A stretch of DNA of 43,645 bases from an uncultured Bacteroidales bacterium (GTDB lineage Bacteria; Bacteroidota; Bacteroidia; Bacteroidales; UBA932). Below are positions 27,588 to 38,800 of this stretch, piece by piece. A program made the position numbers and the translations under genes. Position 1 is the stretch's first letter. Each line of letters opens with the position of its first letter. The notes below the pieces were generated by a model. That model did not search any database and had not been told where the DNA came from. It was given only the letters and a program-made list of their open reading frames with translations. Location of the stretch: the NCBI GenBank assembly GCA_905235775.1, contig CAJOMY010000001.1, positions 1 to 43,645 of the forward strand, given 5' to 3'.

Positions 27588-28694
27588 TTAGTAGTTGCTC
27601 TCGTCGGTCGCGGAGAAGCTGGAGCAGCTCATCACGCGCAGCATGCGCTCGGGATAGAGGATCGTCGCGCCGTTGGTCTCGAGCTTGTAGCCGATGGTGC
27701 TGAACTGGTTCAGCGGGCCGCCGATCTCGTCCTTGTCGTGGATGATCATCTCCAGGGCGCCGCCCTCGGGGTCGATGATGCCGAAGGCGTCCTTGCCGAA
27801 GAAATAGGTGGCGTAGGTCGCGCCGTTGGCCTTGTTCTTGTAGCTGGTCTCACCGACCATCAGCAGGACCGGCGCGAACACGTTCTCGATGAAGCGCACG
27901 CCGTGCAGCTCGCCGATCTCGCCGTTGAAGAGCTCCTCGGGCGCGGCGTACTTGTGCGCCTCGATCCAGCCGTCGCACTCACGCAGGTTGAAGGCCACGG
28001 AGGGATGGATCACCGCATAGTACTTGCCGTTGATGCGGGGCACGCGGTTTTTCTTCATGATGGTGACGGCCTTGTTGATCATCTCGGGCGTCAGCATGCT
28101 CATCGCCGCGGCTGCGGCCTCCATCGTGGCGCAGGTCGTCGGGGTGCTGACGAAGGCGCCGTTCGTGGGGTTGATGTTGTCGCAGTAGAGCACGTTGGTG
28201 CCGACGAGCAGCGCGTTGCGGATCAGGGCCTCCTGCGTCTCGGCGGCGGAGGCGCCCATCTCCTCGGTCGCGCCGAGGATCACATCGTCGTAGGCACGCA
28301 GCTCCAGCTTGTCGGTGATGGAGGTGTAGATGCCGTACTGGTCGATGCTGCCGAGCAGGTTGGTCACGCCGAAGGTCTTGCCGGTGGGGATCACGCCCTC
28401 CTCGAGCTTGTCGGCACGCGGGAAGGTGTTCCACTTGCGCCACTCGACCTGGCCCTTGTGGTTCTTCGGCAGGTTCTGGCGCTTGCCGAACTGCGCGTAA
28501 TACAGCTCAACGCGAGCGTTCTCCAGCAGCTCGGTGTCGTAGAAGGCCTTGAGCTCGGGTGCCATGTCGTTGGTCGAGGTGCGGGCCGTGGTCGCGCCGG
28601 TGTAGGCGTTGACCATCGCCTCGGTCGCGTTCACGTTGGTGCCGGCGTCAGCGAAAAACTGCAGGCTGAACAGCCGCTTGATAAAGTCTTTCAT
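27588..28694 (-). CDS. Major capsid protein (N4-gp56 family)
   Basis: A 368-residue HK97-fold capsid protein matching the N4gp56 family. Markers are ELKAFYDTELLENARVELYY, VEWRKWNTFPRADKLEEGVIP, GATEEMGASAAETQEALIRNALLVGTNV, KYYAVIHPSVAFNLRE, EIGELHGVRFIE and GKDAFGIIDPEGGALEMI. The Ig-like insertion present in some relatives is absent. The N-terminus MKDFIKRLFSLQFFADAG contains LQFFA, the motif cut by Prp-type proteases in ribosomal L27 and staphylococcal phage capsids. A Prp-like protease is encoded by this phage, so N-terminal trimming is expected. It is preceded by the scaffold gene. Confidence 0.95.
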   Translation of the reverse strand: MKDFIKRLFSLQFFADAGTNVNATEAMVNAYTGATTARTSTNDMAPELKAFYDTELLENARVELYYAQFGKRQNLPKNHKGQVEWRKWNTFPRADKLEEGVIPTGKTFGVTNLLGSIDQYGIYTSITDKLELRAYDDVILGATEEMGASAAETQEALIRNALLVGTNVLYCDNINPTNGAFVSTPTTCATMEAAAAAMSMLTPEMINKAVTIMKKNRVPRINGKYYAVIHPSVAFNLRECDGWIEAHKYAAPEELFNGEIGELHGVRFIENVFAPVLLMVGETSYKNKANGATYATYFFGKDAFGIIDPEGGALEMIIHDKDEIGGPLNQFSTIGYKLETNGATILYPERMLRVMSCSSFSATDESNY

Positions 28695-28709
28695 TCGTTT
28701 CTCCTTTTC

Positions 28710-29747
28710 TTATCTCGGTGGATTCCTCCTGATGTAATTGAGCCGTTCTTCTGGCGTCATGCCCCTGAACATCTCCACATAGGAGGAATAGTCTCCTCTC
28801 TTGGTTGTGACGGCAGCCGTGGAGCTCCCGTTTTCGCGCGGTCTGGCCTGCATGTCGCCGCGGGCTTTGGCCGCGTCAGCCTTTGCCCTGGCCGCAACGG
28901 TTTCCACGGTGCTTTTCTCGATTTCGTCCTGATGCACCGCGCGGTACGCCCTGCGGACGTCCCACCCGATATCAGGCGCGGTGAGCCGCAGAAATTCCGG
29001 GTTCTGCATTTCGCGGTTCAGATCAAAGTTCGGGAATTCCTTGAGCATATCGGGCACCTGCTGCTGCATCTTGTAGAAGTGCTCCTCAAGCTGCTGCCGC
29101 CGCTCGTTCTGCTGCCGCTGTGCCTCTTCCCATTCCTTGCGCCAGTCGGATTTGACTTTCTCCGTGCTCTCTCCCCGCTCCAGCGCCCGATCTTCAAAGA
29201 AGTAGTCATCGTCCGTAGCGGCTGCGATCAGCGCGTCAAGGTCGTACTGGCCGTCCCTGGCTTCGATGTTGTACCGCCCGCCCAAAAGTTTGAGCAGCGG
29301 GGCCATCTTGCCAAGCTGTTCCTGCGCTGCGTTCTTGGCCTCCGTGGCGCTCTTGCCGCGTTCGGCCATCATGCCCTGAATCCTCTGCTGCACTTCCGGG
29401 ATCTTCAAAAGCGCGTCCACGTCCACGGGGGCCGTGCCCTGCGCCGGTGTTCCCTCCTCGGCCTTCCCGGCTGTGCTTCCGGGACCGTCATCCTGAGCGG
29501 AGGCGCTTTGCGCCGCATCCGCGGATTCTCCGCGGTTCTTGCTGCGCTTCTCCATCCGGCTCTTGTATTTTTCGGCCTTGTCCTTGGGAACGCCCAGATC
29601 CATCAAACGCTGTCCGGCGTCAACAGCCTTTTCGCCCGCATCCCGCCCGGCGTCGGCGGAAGTTACGCCCGTTCCGGCCCCGTCTCCGCCGTCGCCTCCG
29701 GATGCGCCATCGGCAAAGATTTGGAGCCATTTGAATGTGTTAGACAT
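28710..29747 (-). CDS. Scaffold protein
   Basis: A 345-residue, highly charged, Gln/Glu/Ala-rich helical protein just before the major capsid gene, the usual layout of scaffolds. ATG 29747 follows AAAGGAGT; an upstream in-frame ATG lacks a site. The N-terminus MSNTFKWLQIFADGASGG has LQIFA, close to the LQFFA of the capsid protein, so it is probably cut by the same protease. A disordered Gly/Asp/Ala region follows (about 15-110), then a coiled coil (about 120-240). The C-terminus ends with MTPEERLNYIRRN, a possible capsid-binding helix. Confidence 0.85.
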   Translation of the reverse strand: MSNTFKWLQIFADGASGGDGGDGAGTGVTSADAGRDAGEKAVDAGQRLMDLGVPKDKAEKYKSRMEKRSKNRGESADAAQSASAQDDGPGSTAGKAEEGTPAQGTAPVDVDALLKIPEVQQRIQGMMAERGKSATEAKNAAQEQLGKMAPLLKLLGGRYNIEARDGQYDLDALIAAATDDDYFFEDRALERGESTEKVKSDWRKEWEEAQRQQNERRQQLEEHFYKMQQQVPDMLKEFPNFDLNREMQNPEFLRLTAPDIGWDVRRAYRAVHQDEIEKSTVETVAARAKADAAKARGDMQARPRENGSSTAAVTTKRGDYSSYVEMFRGMTPEERLNYIRRNPPR

Positions 29748-29808
29748 AAATACTCCTTTCTTACGTCCTTTTTTGGGGGGACGGGCCCGCAGGTTTATGT
29801 CTGCCCCC

Positions 29809-29848
29809 ATTGTAAAAAAGAGAGGCGGGGCTTGTTAATCCCCGCCTC
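29809..29848 (-). terminator. Terminator overlapping a candidate promoter before scaffold
   Basis: GAGGCGGGG/CCCCGCCTC pair in a perfect 9-bp stem (29822-29830, 29840-29848), followed by CTTTTTT on the minus strand, after the giant gene. GGCGGGGATTAA (29846-29835) is its 5' arm. TTAACA (29838-29833), 18 bp and TACAAT (29814-29809) form a good promoter for scaffold and capsid; ATG 29747 is 88 bp past the element. Confidence 0.75.
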
Positions 29849-29856
29849 AGAAAATT

Positions 29857-32800
29857 TTAGTTTCGCCACGGTGCCTCGTAAATCGTCTTTTCAGACCATC
29901 CGTTTTTGCGGTACAGAGCGTCTTTGACGGCGTTGCTTACGGGCAGCGCGTCGATCACGCGCATAACCTCAGCCTTTTTCGATCCGGAATCCGTCTTGCC
30001 GTCGCCGTCAAGATCTGTCCCCTTGCACTGAGCATATCCGGTCTTGTATGTGGCGTATTGGTCAATCGTCAGCCCTGTCTCGCGCCAGCTGCCATCTCCA
30101 TCACCGTAATAGGCCTTGACGGTTTCCGTTCCATAGCGATCCACCTGTGAAGCGTAATCTCTCAGTGTGATGCCGGCCGTGTTCTTTACTCTGTCGTAGA
30201 AGTATTTGGCCTGAGTAACAGAAAGATCGTACTGCTCATACTCTGCGCCGTGCTGCCGGATGAAGCTCCTTGTCTCTCTCCACTCGGCCACGGTCTCATT
30301 CGCTTCGTCAACGGTCAGTCCGGCGTAATAACTGAGCAGCCTTCTGGCTTCTGCGTCGCTGAGCATTTTCTCTCCGAGGATCTCCTGCTCTTCCGCGCTC
30401 AGCTCATCGCCGAAGTACGCTTTCCGCACAAAGGTCTTGATCTCGGATTGTGCCGTCTTTTCTTTGACGCCGTGGCTTGTCAGATCAGTCATAGCACTCT
30501 TGAACGCCTTCTGGTCGCCGGCCAGAGCGGCGCGCTTGACCGCGGTGTATTTCCCGCTGTCGCCTGTCTCCCAGCTCTGTACGGTAAAGAAAGCATCATT
30601 TTGGCTTACTCCTGTTTTCTCCAGCAGGGCCGCGACCTGTTCCGCTGTACGCTTCCCGTCCTCAAAGTCTTTTTTCAACTGGCTTTTAACCGCTGAGAAA
30701 GCGGCTTTCTCACTCTCAAATGCCTCTGTTGCTTTCTGAACGGCAGCGTCGTCACCGCTCTCGAGAGCTCGGATCAGCACGTCGGTGCTCTGCGCCTTCG
30801 TGCGCTCATACCCGGCCTCAAAGCGTCCGAATTCTCCGTTGCGGATGTCCTCGATGTGGTAGAGCAGCGCGTCCTTGATTTTGATTGCGTTGTTTGCCGG
30901 GATGCCCAGATACTGGCACAGGGAGAGGCCGACTTTGGAAAGCTGCTTCTCAAACTTCGCCTTGCTCTTCTCGTCGTTGAGATCGTACTTTGTGCTCGCC
31001 AGCGTCACAAGATTGTCTATCAGATCGTTGACGCTGTCCACGCCGCTGAGTGACAAACCGTACCAGTTGCCGTTGCCTGTAGCCGCCATGAGGATGGAGT
31101 GGAGTTCGCTTCCACCCAGGAACATGCCGGCCATCGCGTCGATATAGTTGTCCAGGACCCGCAGGCTGACAGATTCCGCCGTCAGCTCGCCGTCATCGTC
31201 GTCGCGGTAGGCCTTCATGTTGTGCAGCAGCGCGTCGGCCAGGAGCTTGAACCCGACATAAACCGCCGCCTGCGTGAGCTGCGAGGAGACCGCAGAGACG
31301 AGTTGTGTCCGAGCCTCTGTCACGTCAGCCTTTGTTACCCCGTTCCGCTTGTTGGCAAAGTCTGCGTGGGCCTTCTGATAGCCGCCTGCCGCGTCGAAAA
31401 GAATGTTGAAGTTCTGAAGGCGCTGCGTCATGAACATCGTCAGGGCCCTCACCAGCTCGTTCGGATCACGCAGGATCTGGGGTCGCTGCATGGTGGTGTA
31501 GTTGGGCTGCGTTTTTTCCACGACGTCGTTGAACTTTTCCGCTACGGCCTCATAGTAGGCGTCAGAGCCTTTTTCGAGATTTGGCTTGTTATCCTGCACC
31601 CAGTATTCCGCCGCGTACCACAGACGCCCGACGGTCGCGCCGTCAACCGCCTGGATCCATCCCGTCGCCCATCGCGCCTTTTTCCAGACCCTCGAGCTGA
31701 GGCGCTGGCTGTTTTTGATATCGCCAAGCTCGACCGAGGAATATCCCTGCATGCGATACCACAGCAGAGGGGAGTATTTTGCGATCAGCTCGGCGTCCGC
31801 GCGGGAGATCATCCTGCCGGACTTTCCTCCGCGGAAGAACGCCTTCGTCAGCGCTTTTGAGCCTACCTCCGCCGCGGCTGTCGGGTAGGAGGCCATCTGC
31901 GCCAGCGCGACACGCACGTTGAGCGTCAGTGTTGTCTGTGCCAGATTGCCGCGCAGCCGTCCCATAAGGCGGTTGAGCCCCAGGGAATCGTCGCCGACGC
32001 CCCGGCTCCCGGTCAGGTCCGCGATCAGGTTCTCCACGTACTGGCCGCCCTCTTTGCCGAAGGTCGCGTTCACGGCGTTCTTGAGCGAATCGCTGTAGCC
32101 GGAGCCCATTTTGTTCCAGACCTTGTTGAAGTTCCGGATGGCCGGCATGAGCCCGGAATACTGTGCGACGCGCTGGATCTGATTGTTCACAACAGAGGAG
32201 ATATCCAGCGCAAGCGAGGGGTTCCCGGACTTGACGCGCTCCTTCATGAAGCCCGCGTTCTCGAGGTTCATGTCTCTCGTGACGGCCTCAAAGCTGCTCG
32301 CGAGGAAATTCGGGTCGCTCGTGATGGGGTAATAATTCTCCACCTGCGCCTTCTCGATGCCGTAAACCTCCATCGTCGTCTCGTTCAGATACCGCTTGCT
32401 GTCCGTGTCCATGAGCTGCTGTGTCGCCCGGATCCACTTCCTGTCAAAGTCCGTGAGCTGCCGCTCGATGTTTGCTTTCACCGTGTCGGCGTAAGTCTCG
32501 CCGGAAAGCTCGAGCTCTTCGATCCGTTCCTGGATCTCGTCGGCAAGGGCCTCGTCGCCTGCGCTTTTTGCCTCGCGCTGCTCGTGGTAGAGCTCGCTCA
32601 ATTCGCTCGCGATACCGACGGCCCTCTGCGTCCCGATGCCGAAGCCGCCTTTGCCGCTGTAGAAGTCGCTGAGATTCGGGATCGTCTTTCCGCCGCGGAT
32701 AAAATGCCTCCGGTTGTCCTCGTTCAGCAGATCCATATAGATCCCGGCTGCGATGCCGTGCGTCACGGGGATCGCGTTCCCGCTCTCGTCCTTGAGACCG

Positions 32801-35800
32801 ATATCGATCAGCTTTTTTTGATCCACATTCCCGAGATAGTTCAGGCCGGAGAAATCCCGCATCGCTTTTGAATCGTTGACCAGCTCCGCAAACGGGAGGC
32901 TGAGCTTCATCGTGATTTCTGTCTGCTTGAGCTGCCCGTCGTTCAGCATCCGGCACATACTCTCCCACGCCGAGTTCTTCTTGAACCCTGCAAAGCGTCG
33001 GAAGGCGACGTCCGGGCGCAGATGCGCCGGAATGTAGTGCTGTTTGGCCCAGCCCTTTTGCGCTTTCGGGATATCCCGCGTCTCCTGCGTCATGGTCTGC
33101 GCGACCTCAAAGGCATTTCTCTCCTCGTTCCCGATTCGGATCTTGACGGCGTCGTCAATGATATGCGTGAGCGCTTTCAGGGTGTTGTAGACCGCTTCGA
33201 GCTGCTCTGTGTTCATCTCATACAGCTTCGTGTCCCCGATCTTTACGCTCAGGTCCCGCAGCATCTCCGCGGCCACGTCGTCAAAGACGGCTGCGTACGT
33301 CGGGTTCTGCCGGTAGCTGTCATACATCGTGCGCAGCTGCTGGATCTTCTGGGCAAAGGCGTCTCCGCCCCGGCCGCTGTCAAAGTCGATCATGTCCAGC
33401 ACGTCGACCGTGAGCCGCACAAACTCCGTCGGCACGTATTTCTTTTCGCTCGGCTTTGCGAGCCGCCGGTTCAGATCGTCGATAAGATCTCGGATCTTTC
33501 TCCGGACGCCGGTGTTATTGCGCCGCTCTCTCGCCCGCTTTTCGATCTCCTTGTAGTGCTTCTTGAGCTCGGCGATCTGCCGCGCCGCGCGCTCCCGTTC
33601 CTTTGCCTGGATCTCGGTCGCCCGCGCCGAGCCCTCGGCCCGAAGCTGTGCAGCCCGATAGTCCGCCTCGGTGCGCAGCGTGGTATACCGGCTCTCGGCC
33701 TTGTCCAGTGCGACGGAGAGATCGTAGATCGTGCGGTAGAGGCTCGCCGCCTCTTTCGCGTCGAGCTTCTTTTCGGCTTTGAGCTGCTGGATCTGCTCCT
33801 GCAGCGCCTTCGTGCGGGCCTTCTGCTTATCGGCGGTCGTGGGCTCGTTCGCCCGCAGCACGCCGTCCATCGCGTCCATCGTGATCCTGTTCGCCAGGTC
33901 CTCGGCCGCCTCGCCCATATACTGCTCGAAGGGATTGACCTCCATCGGCCGGCTGAGATCCATGACCTCGGCGATGCGGCGGAGCTGTTCGCCCTCATTG
34001 GCCATATCGGGGAAGTAGCTCTCTCCGTATTCGCCCTGCAGGTCGTTGTAAAACTGATCGACGCTTCGATAGCCCTCGCGGCTCTCCCGGCTCTTGCTCT
34101 CGCGCTGTGCCAGGATGAAATTCCCGAAGTTCCGCTTGCGAAAGCTCTCAAAATCCTCGTTCAGCTCTCCGATAAAGTCGCTGTCCAGGCTGAGCTTGCT
34201 GCCGCGGACGGTCTCCGCGATGCTGCGCAGGGTCTCGTTCCCCTCGTCTACCGTCTGGCTCGCCGAGGCGAGGATCTCCACCGCGACGCTGCGCGCCCTG
34301 GTCTTGAGATTGTTCTCGTCCAGCTCGGCCGCCGGGGTCTGGAGGATGTAATCGCCCACGGCCTTGATCTTCTCGGCCACGCTCTGGGTGTCGGCCCTGC
34401 TGCCATATTCCCGGATGAGGCTGCGCGCCAGCTTTTTCGCGTCGCTCTGCCGCGTCTCCGGCGTCTTGGTGATCTGCATTTTCTTCTGCAGGGCCTCGAT
34501 GGTCTTGCCCTGCTTGGCAGAGAGCTTTTTCATCTCCGCCACGGTCTCGGTCAGGATGGCGTTCTCGTTCTGGAGCCGCGCATAGGCCAGCTCCCGCCCG
34601 TTCCGCTCTGCCGCCGTGTCGTCGCTCGTATCGTCCCAGCGCTGGAAAAATGCACCGATACCAGCCTCCCGTACTTCTCCCGTCTGAAAATAATACTTGA
34701 TATCATTCACAATCCGGTCGGGGCGGATCGTTCCCTCGTATTCAAGCGTTCCGATGGTATTCCCACGGCTGTCGGTCAAGTCCACATTGAAGTATTCCTC
34801 GTCAGCCACATTGCGGGCAAAGGCGCGGATTGCTCTGTACTGCTCTTCCGTTGGTTCGGTGCTGCTGATAATATCAAGGCCTGGTGCCTCCGCCATAATG
34901 CGGATGTTGCCGTATCCCATGAAACGCACCATAGCCTCGGAGCCTTGCGTTGTTGCAAAGATTTGGCCGATTGCCCGGTGATCTTCACCGCGCGTGCCGA
35001 AGTGCCTGCCCTTCTCGCCGGAGAAGTTGAGCATTTTCCCGTTGGGCACGATGTACCCGGCGTCGTAGTAATACGGGGTATAGCCAAAGGTCTTGACAGC
35101 CTGCTTTCCGAAATACTCCGCCTCCGGCAGTCCTGACTTTTCAATGTCTCGCTGTTCTTCGGCCTCCATTTCTGCGTCTCTCGCCTTGTCGTATGCAGCA
35201 TTGAGAATGTTGACGCGGCGATCAGCCTCTTTCTTTTGGTTGTAAAGGTCATCGTAGCCGCTCTCTCGGGCCCACTTTGCAAAAGCCTTCAGCTCTCTGT
35301 CTCCGCCCTGAATGGCCTTTTGCAGCCGTTCCTGATACTCGTCGTTGCGGTCGCGCAGCTGGCGCTGAAGATTTCTCTGCTGCTCTCGTTCGCTTTGCAG
35401 TTCGTCAAGCAGCTCGCTGGCAGTTCTGTTGCCGACAACAGTGTTGTATTCCTCATCGTCCCACATCTGAAGCTGTGTCCGCGATTCTGCACCAGCCGGA
35501 GCGTCATTTTCCTTGACATCCGCGGTGACTGCTGCTACAATGTTTTCAGAATAAGGCGCTGTGTCTCCGTAATTCGACTGTCCGCCCTGGTCTTTCAGGC
35601 CGGCGTCGTGGGAGAGGGCGCCTTTTTTGTTTTCAAAAATGGCATGAATAAGGCTCCTTGTATCACGCTCAGTTGTTTTTACAGAAAAAATAACTGGAAC
35701 ATATTTTCCTTCGATATTGGCAACGGCCAAAAAAGAATCCCATTCTGTATTTCCGTTGCTCTTTGCTGAACTCTCGCTATGCACATCATGCTTGGAACTG

Positions 35801-38800
35801 TAGATGTACTCAGCGTTATCAATCAGCGATGCAACCTCGGAGAAAAGAGCCCCTCGCTGCAGGTCGGCAAGTCCTCCTGCTGAGTGATTTCTTCCATCGC
35901 TTGTCAGATACGCTGTCATCGTTCCGCCATCGAAGAAGAAATGAACGGAACGGTCGCCGAGGGTATCTTTAAGAATCCCCTTAATTGCCTCACGCGCTTT
36001 TTTCAGATTTCCCCAATCTGTTTTTCCGCTTAATCTCTTAAGCGTTTCTTCTGGGATAGTCACAACTTTCCCGCGGTCAACAAGGCTTCTGGTTTTGCTG
36101 ACTTCTGCCCTTTTTCTTGCCTCTGTGTTTCTGTAGTCGATAAAAGCTCGATTGATATCTTTCCGGCTCCACGCCTGATACTGCACGCCGCCCTCCGGGG
36201 CGGTGTTTTCTTTGCCCTGCGCCTGCCGCACCGTCTGCTCGGCGTTGTAGTTCTCCACAGCCGCCGCGATTCCGTTGGCCCAGCGCTCGGTGATGCCCTC
36301 GATCTCGTCCATCACAGCGCGCACCGGGGCATAGATCGCCCGGTTCTCGTCGAAGCTCATGCCCTCGAACGCCGCGCGGATCTTCTCCGTGATATCGTCC
36401 AGCACGTCGGCCACCTTCTGTGCCAGGGTCATGTTTTCCCTCGCCATGCGCTGCACGGCCCTGTCGTCGGTGAGCATCGTCTGGCAGGCGTTGGCCACCA
36501 GCTCGTCCGTGAGCTCTTCATAGCTCTTTCCGGGCTCCCAGCGCCGCTGCTGCTGTACCAGCCGGTCAAACTCCGCCGGGCTCTTCTTGAGCACGGCTTT
36601 GATCACGTAGTCCTTGAGCTCCTGATATTCACTCGGCGCATATTCCTGCATGAAGTGCGTCAGCTCGTGGGAGAGGGACGCCGCCGCCAGGCTCTTGCGC
36701 GTCTCCTGCGTCATGCCGGAGTTGATATTGATGTACACCGTGCCGCCGCGGACATAGGCGCCGCCCAGGTTCGTCGGGCCGTCGAAGAACACATAGTCGA
36801 TGTTGATAAGATCGGCCAGCCGCTCCACCATCGCCACGATGTTTTTCTGCTGTCTGCTGAGGGAATCCCGGTCGATCCCCTTGTAATCGGTCCCGTCGAT
36901 ATTCCCGCCGTCAAAGCTGACGCTGCCCTTCTTCCGCTTGACGGGCTTGCTGCCCTCCAGCTCCTTCTTGCGGGCCTCCAGCGCCTGCACATCCTTCTGC
37001 AGCTGCACGGCCTTGTCCATATTGGCTTTGGCCTCGTCGAAGGCGCGCTCGTATTCCTCGGAGTTCTGGAATTCCGGGTCCGCCTTGACGGCCGCCTCCA
37101 GCGCGTTCCGCTGGCTCTCGAACAGCTTCACGGTCTCCGCGCCGAGCCGGTTTGCCTCGCGGATCTGCTTCTCCACCTCGGCGAGTGCCTGGGCGTCCGC
37201 TTCGCTCGCCTGCTGCAGGCTTGCCGCCTGCGTGCGGATCTCGGCCCTCCGCGCGTCCAGGCGCTTGACAGCCTCTTTCCGCTCCGTGCGCAGCTGCGCG
37301 CCGATCTCCTGCGCCTTTTCGATCTGGGCGTCCGTCAGCGTGGAGATCATGCTCTCCGCCGGGATGCCGCCCTCCTGGCTCCGGATATCCGTTCCCGTCG
37401 CGGCATAGCGTTCCGCCGCCTCGCTCATGCCGGCGGCGAAGCGTTTTACATCCTGCCCGCTCTCATATACCGCTGCGGCTGCCTCCGCATGGCTCCCCAG
37501 CGCCGCGAGAGAGGACGTCAGAGCGGCTTTCCCTTTCTCCGTGCTCGCGTCCACGCTGACCGGCGCGGAGGTCGCCACGCCGGCGCCGAGCTGCCAGGCG
37601 CGCCGGAACTGCGCCTCGCTCAGTCTGCCCTTGTAGGCGCTCGCCTTCCTTGCCTCCTGCATGGTATATTTCCCGGTCTGCCCCATCTGGTAGGCCTCAA
37701 GCGCCGCCGCGGCGTAGGTCCTTCCATCGGTCCCGGCCTCATATCCCTCGGACAGCACCCGGATATCCCCGTCGGAGAGCTCCATCCTCGCCGCCCTTGC
37801 GCTGCGTTCGATCATGTTCCCCATGACCTGCGTGCGATTCTCGACCTTTACCTTCTCCGTCTGCTCGACGGCGCTCTCAGCCGCGGCCTGCTCGTTCCCG
37901 GTGCGCTGCATCCGGTAGAGATTGGTCTCGACCTCGCGGGCGTTGGGATTGCCCTCTGTGCTCTGGGATACGTTCGTGAGATACATGGCCACCTGCATGA
38001 GGGCTTCTTCGCTGTTTTCCGATAGCGTCACGCCGGTTAGCTCGGTGAACTTCTCCTTCAAACTGTTGTTTTCAGCGATGCGCTGCGCCGCCTTATAGGT
38101 CGCCACATCCACGGCCAGATTGCGGGCTCCTGCGCTGTACTCGACCTGTGCCACGGCGCCGCCGCCCATACCGGCAAGGCCTCCGAGAAGGCCATCATAG
38201 AGGAGCTGCCCGTCGCCCCACACATCAACGAGGAAATCGCTGAGCTGCTGCATGAACTCCTTGTCCTCGCCGCGCCCGGTCGCCTCTCCGATTCCGAGGA
38301 TGCGGTCCATAAGCGGGTTGAGCACGTCAGCGATCATTTCCTCCAGCGCCTCGCCCGTGAAGGCGTTTCCCAGGGTGCCGAGTAATTCGCTTCCGGTCTT
38401 GCTTGCGATCCACTTGTCCACCTTGTTCAAAAACGCCTCGCCATAGCCGGTGCCGCGCCAGGAACCGCCGACGCCGCTGAGCATTTCTGTCGCGATTTCC
38501 ACGCCGCTGCGAGCAAACGCGGTTTCCGCCTGCTTTACAACATTTTCTCCCCGGTTTTCTGCTTCCTGCGCGCCGGACCCAAACACGCGGATGCCCATCG
38601 GGACAAGGCCCATTCCTCCGCTGAGCATGCGGTCAAGAACCTGCTCCACGCCTGTCTTTTCGAGATCCAGAACCAGTCTGCCGAGCCAGTTCGTTCCCTC
38701 GCGCATGCTGTTGAAGGCCTCAGAGGTCATTCCGCTCCCGGCGTTCTGCGCGAAGTTTGCCATCTGAAAGATGGAATTTTCTTCGATCTTTCCACCGCTC

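Noticed and set aside
27570..29927. 785-codon + strand frame
   Set aside because: Antisense to the capsid and scaffold genes, caused by GC-rich codon bias; low-complexity Leu/Val/His composition and no homology pattern.
33022..35136. 704-codon + strand frame inside the giant gene
   Set aside because: Shadow frame; composition is typical of antisense GC-rich coding DNA, and the minus frame is continuous over 10 kb.
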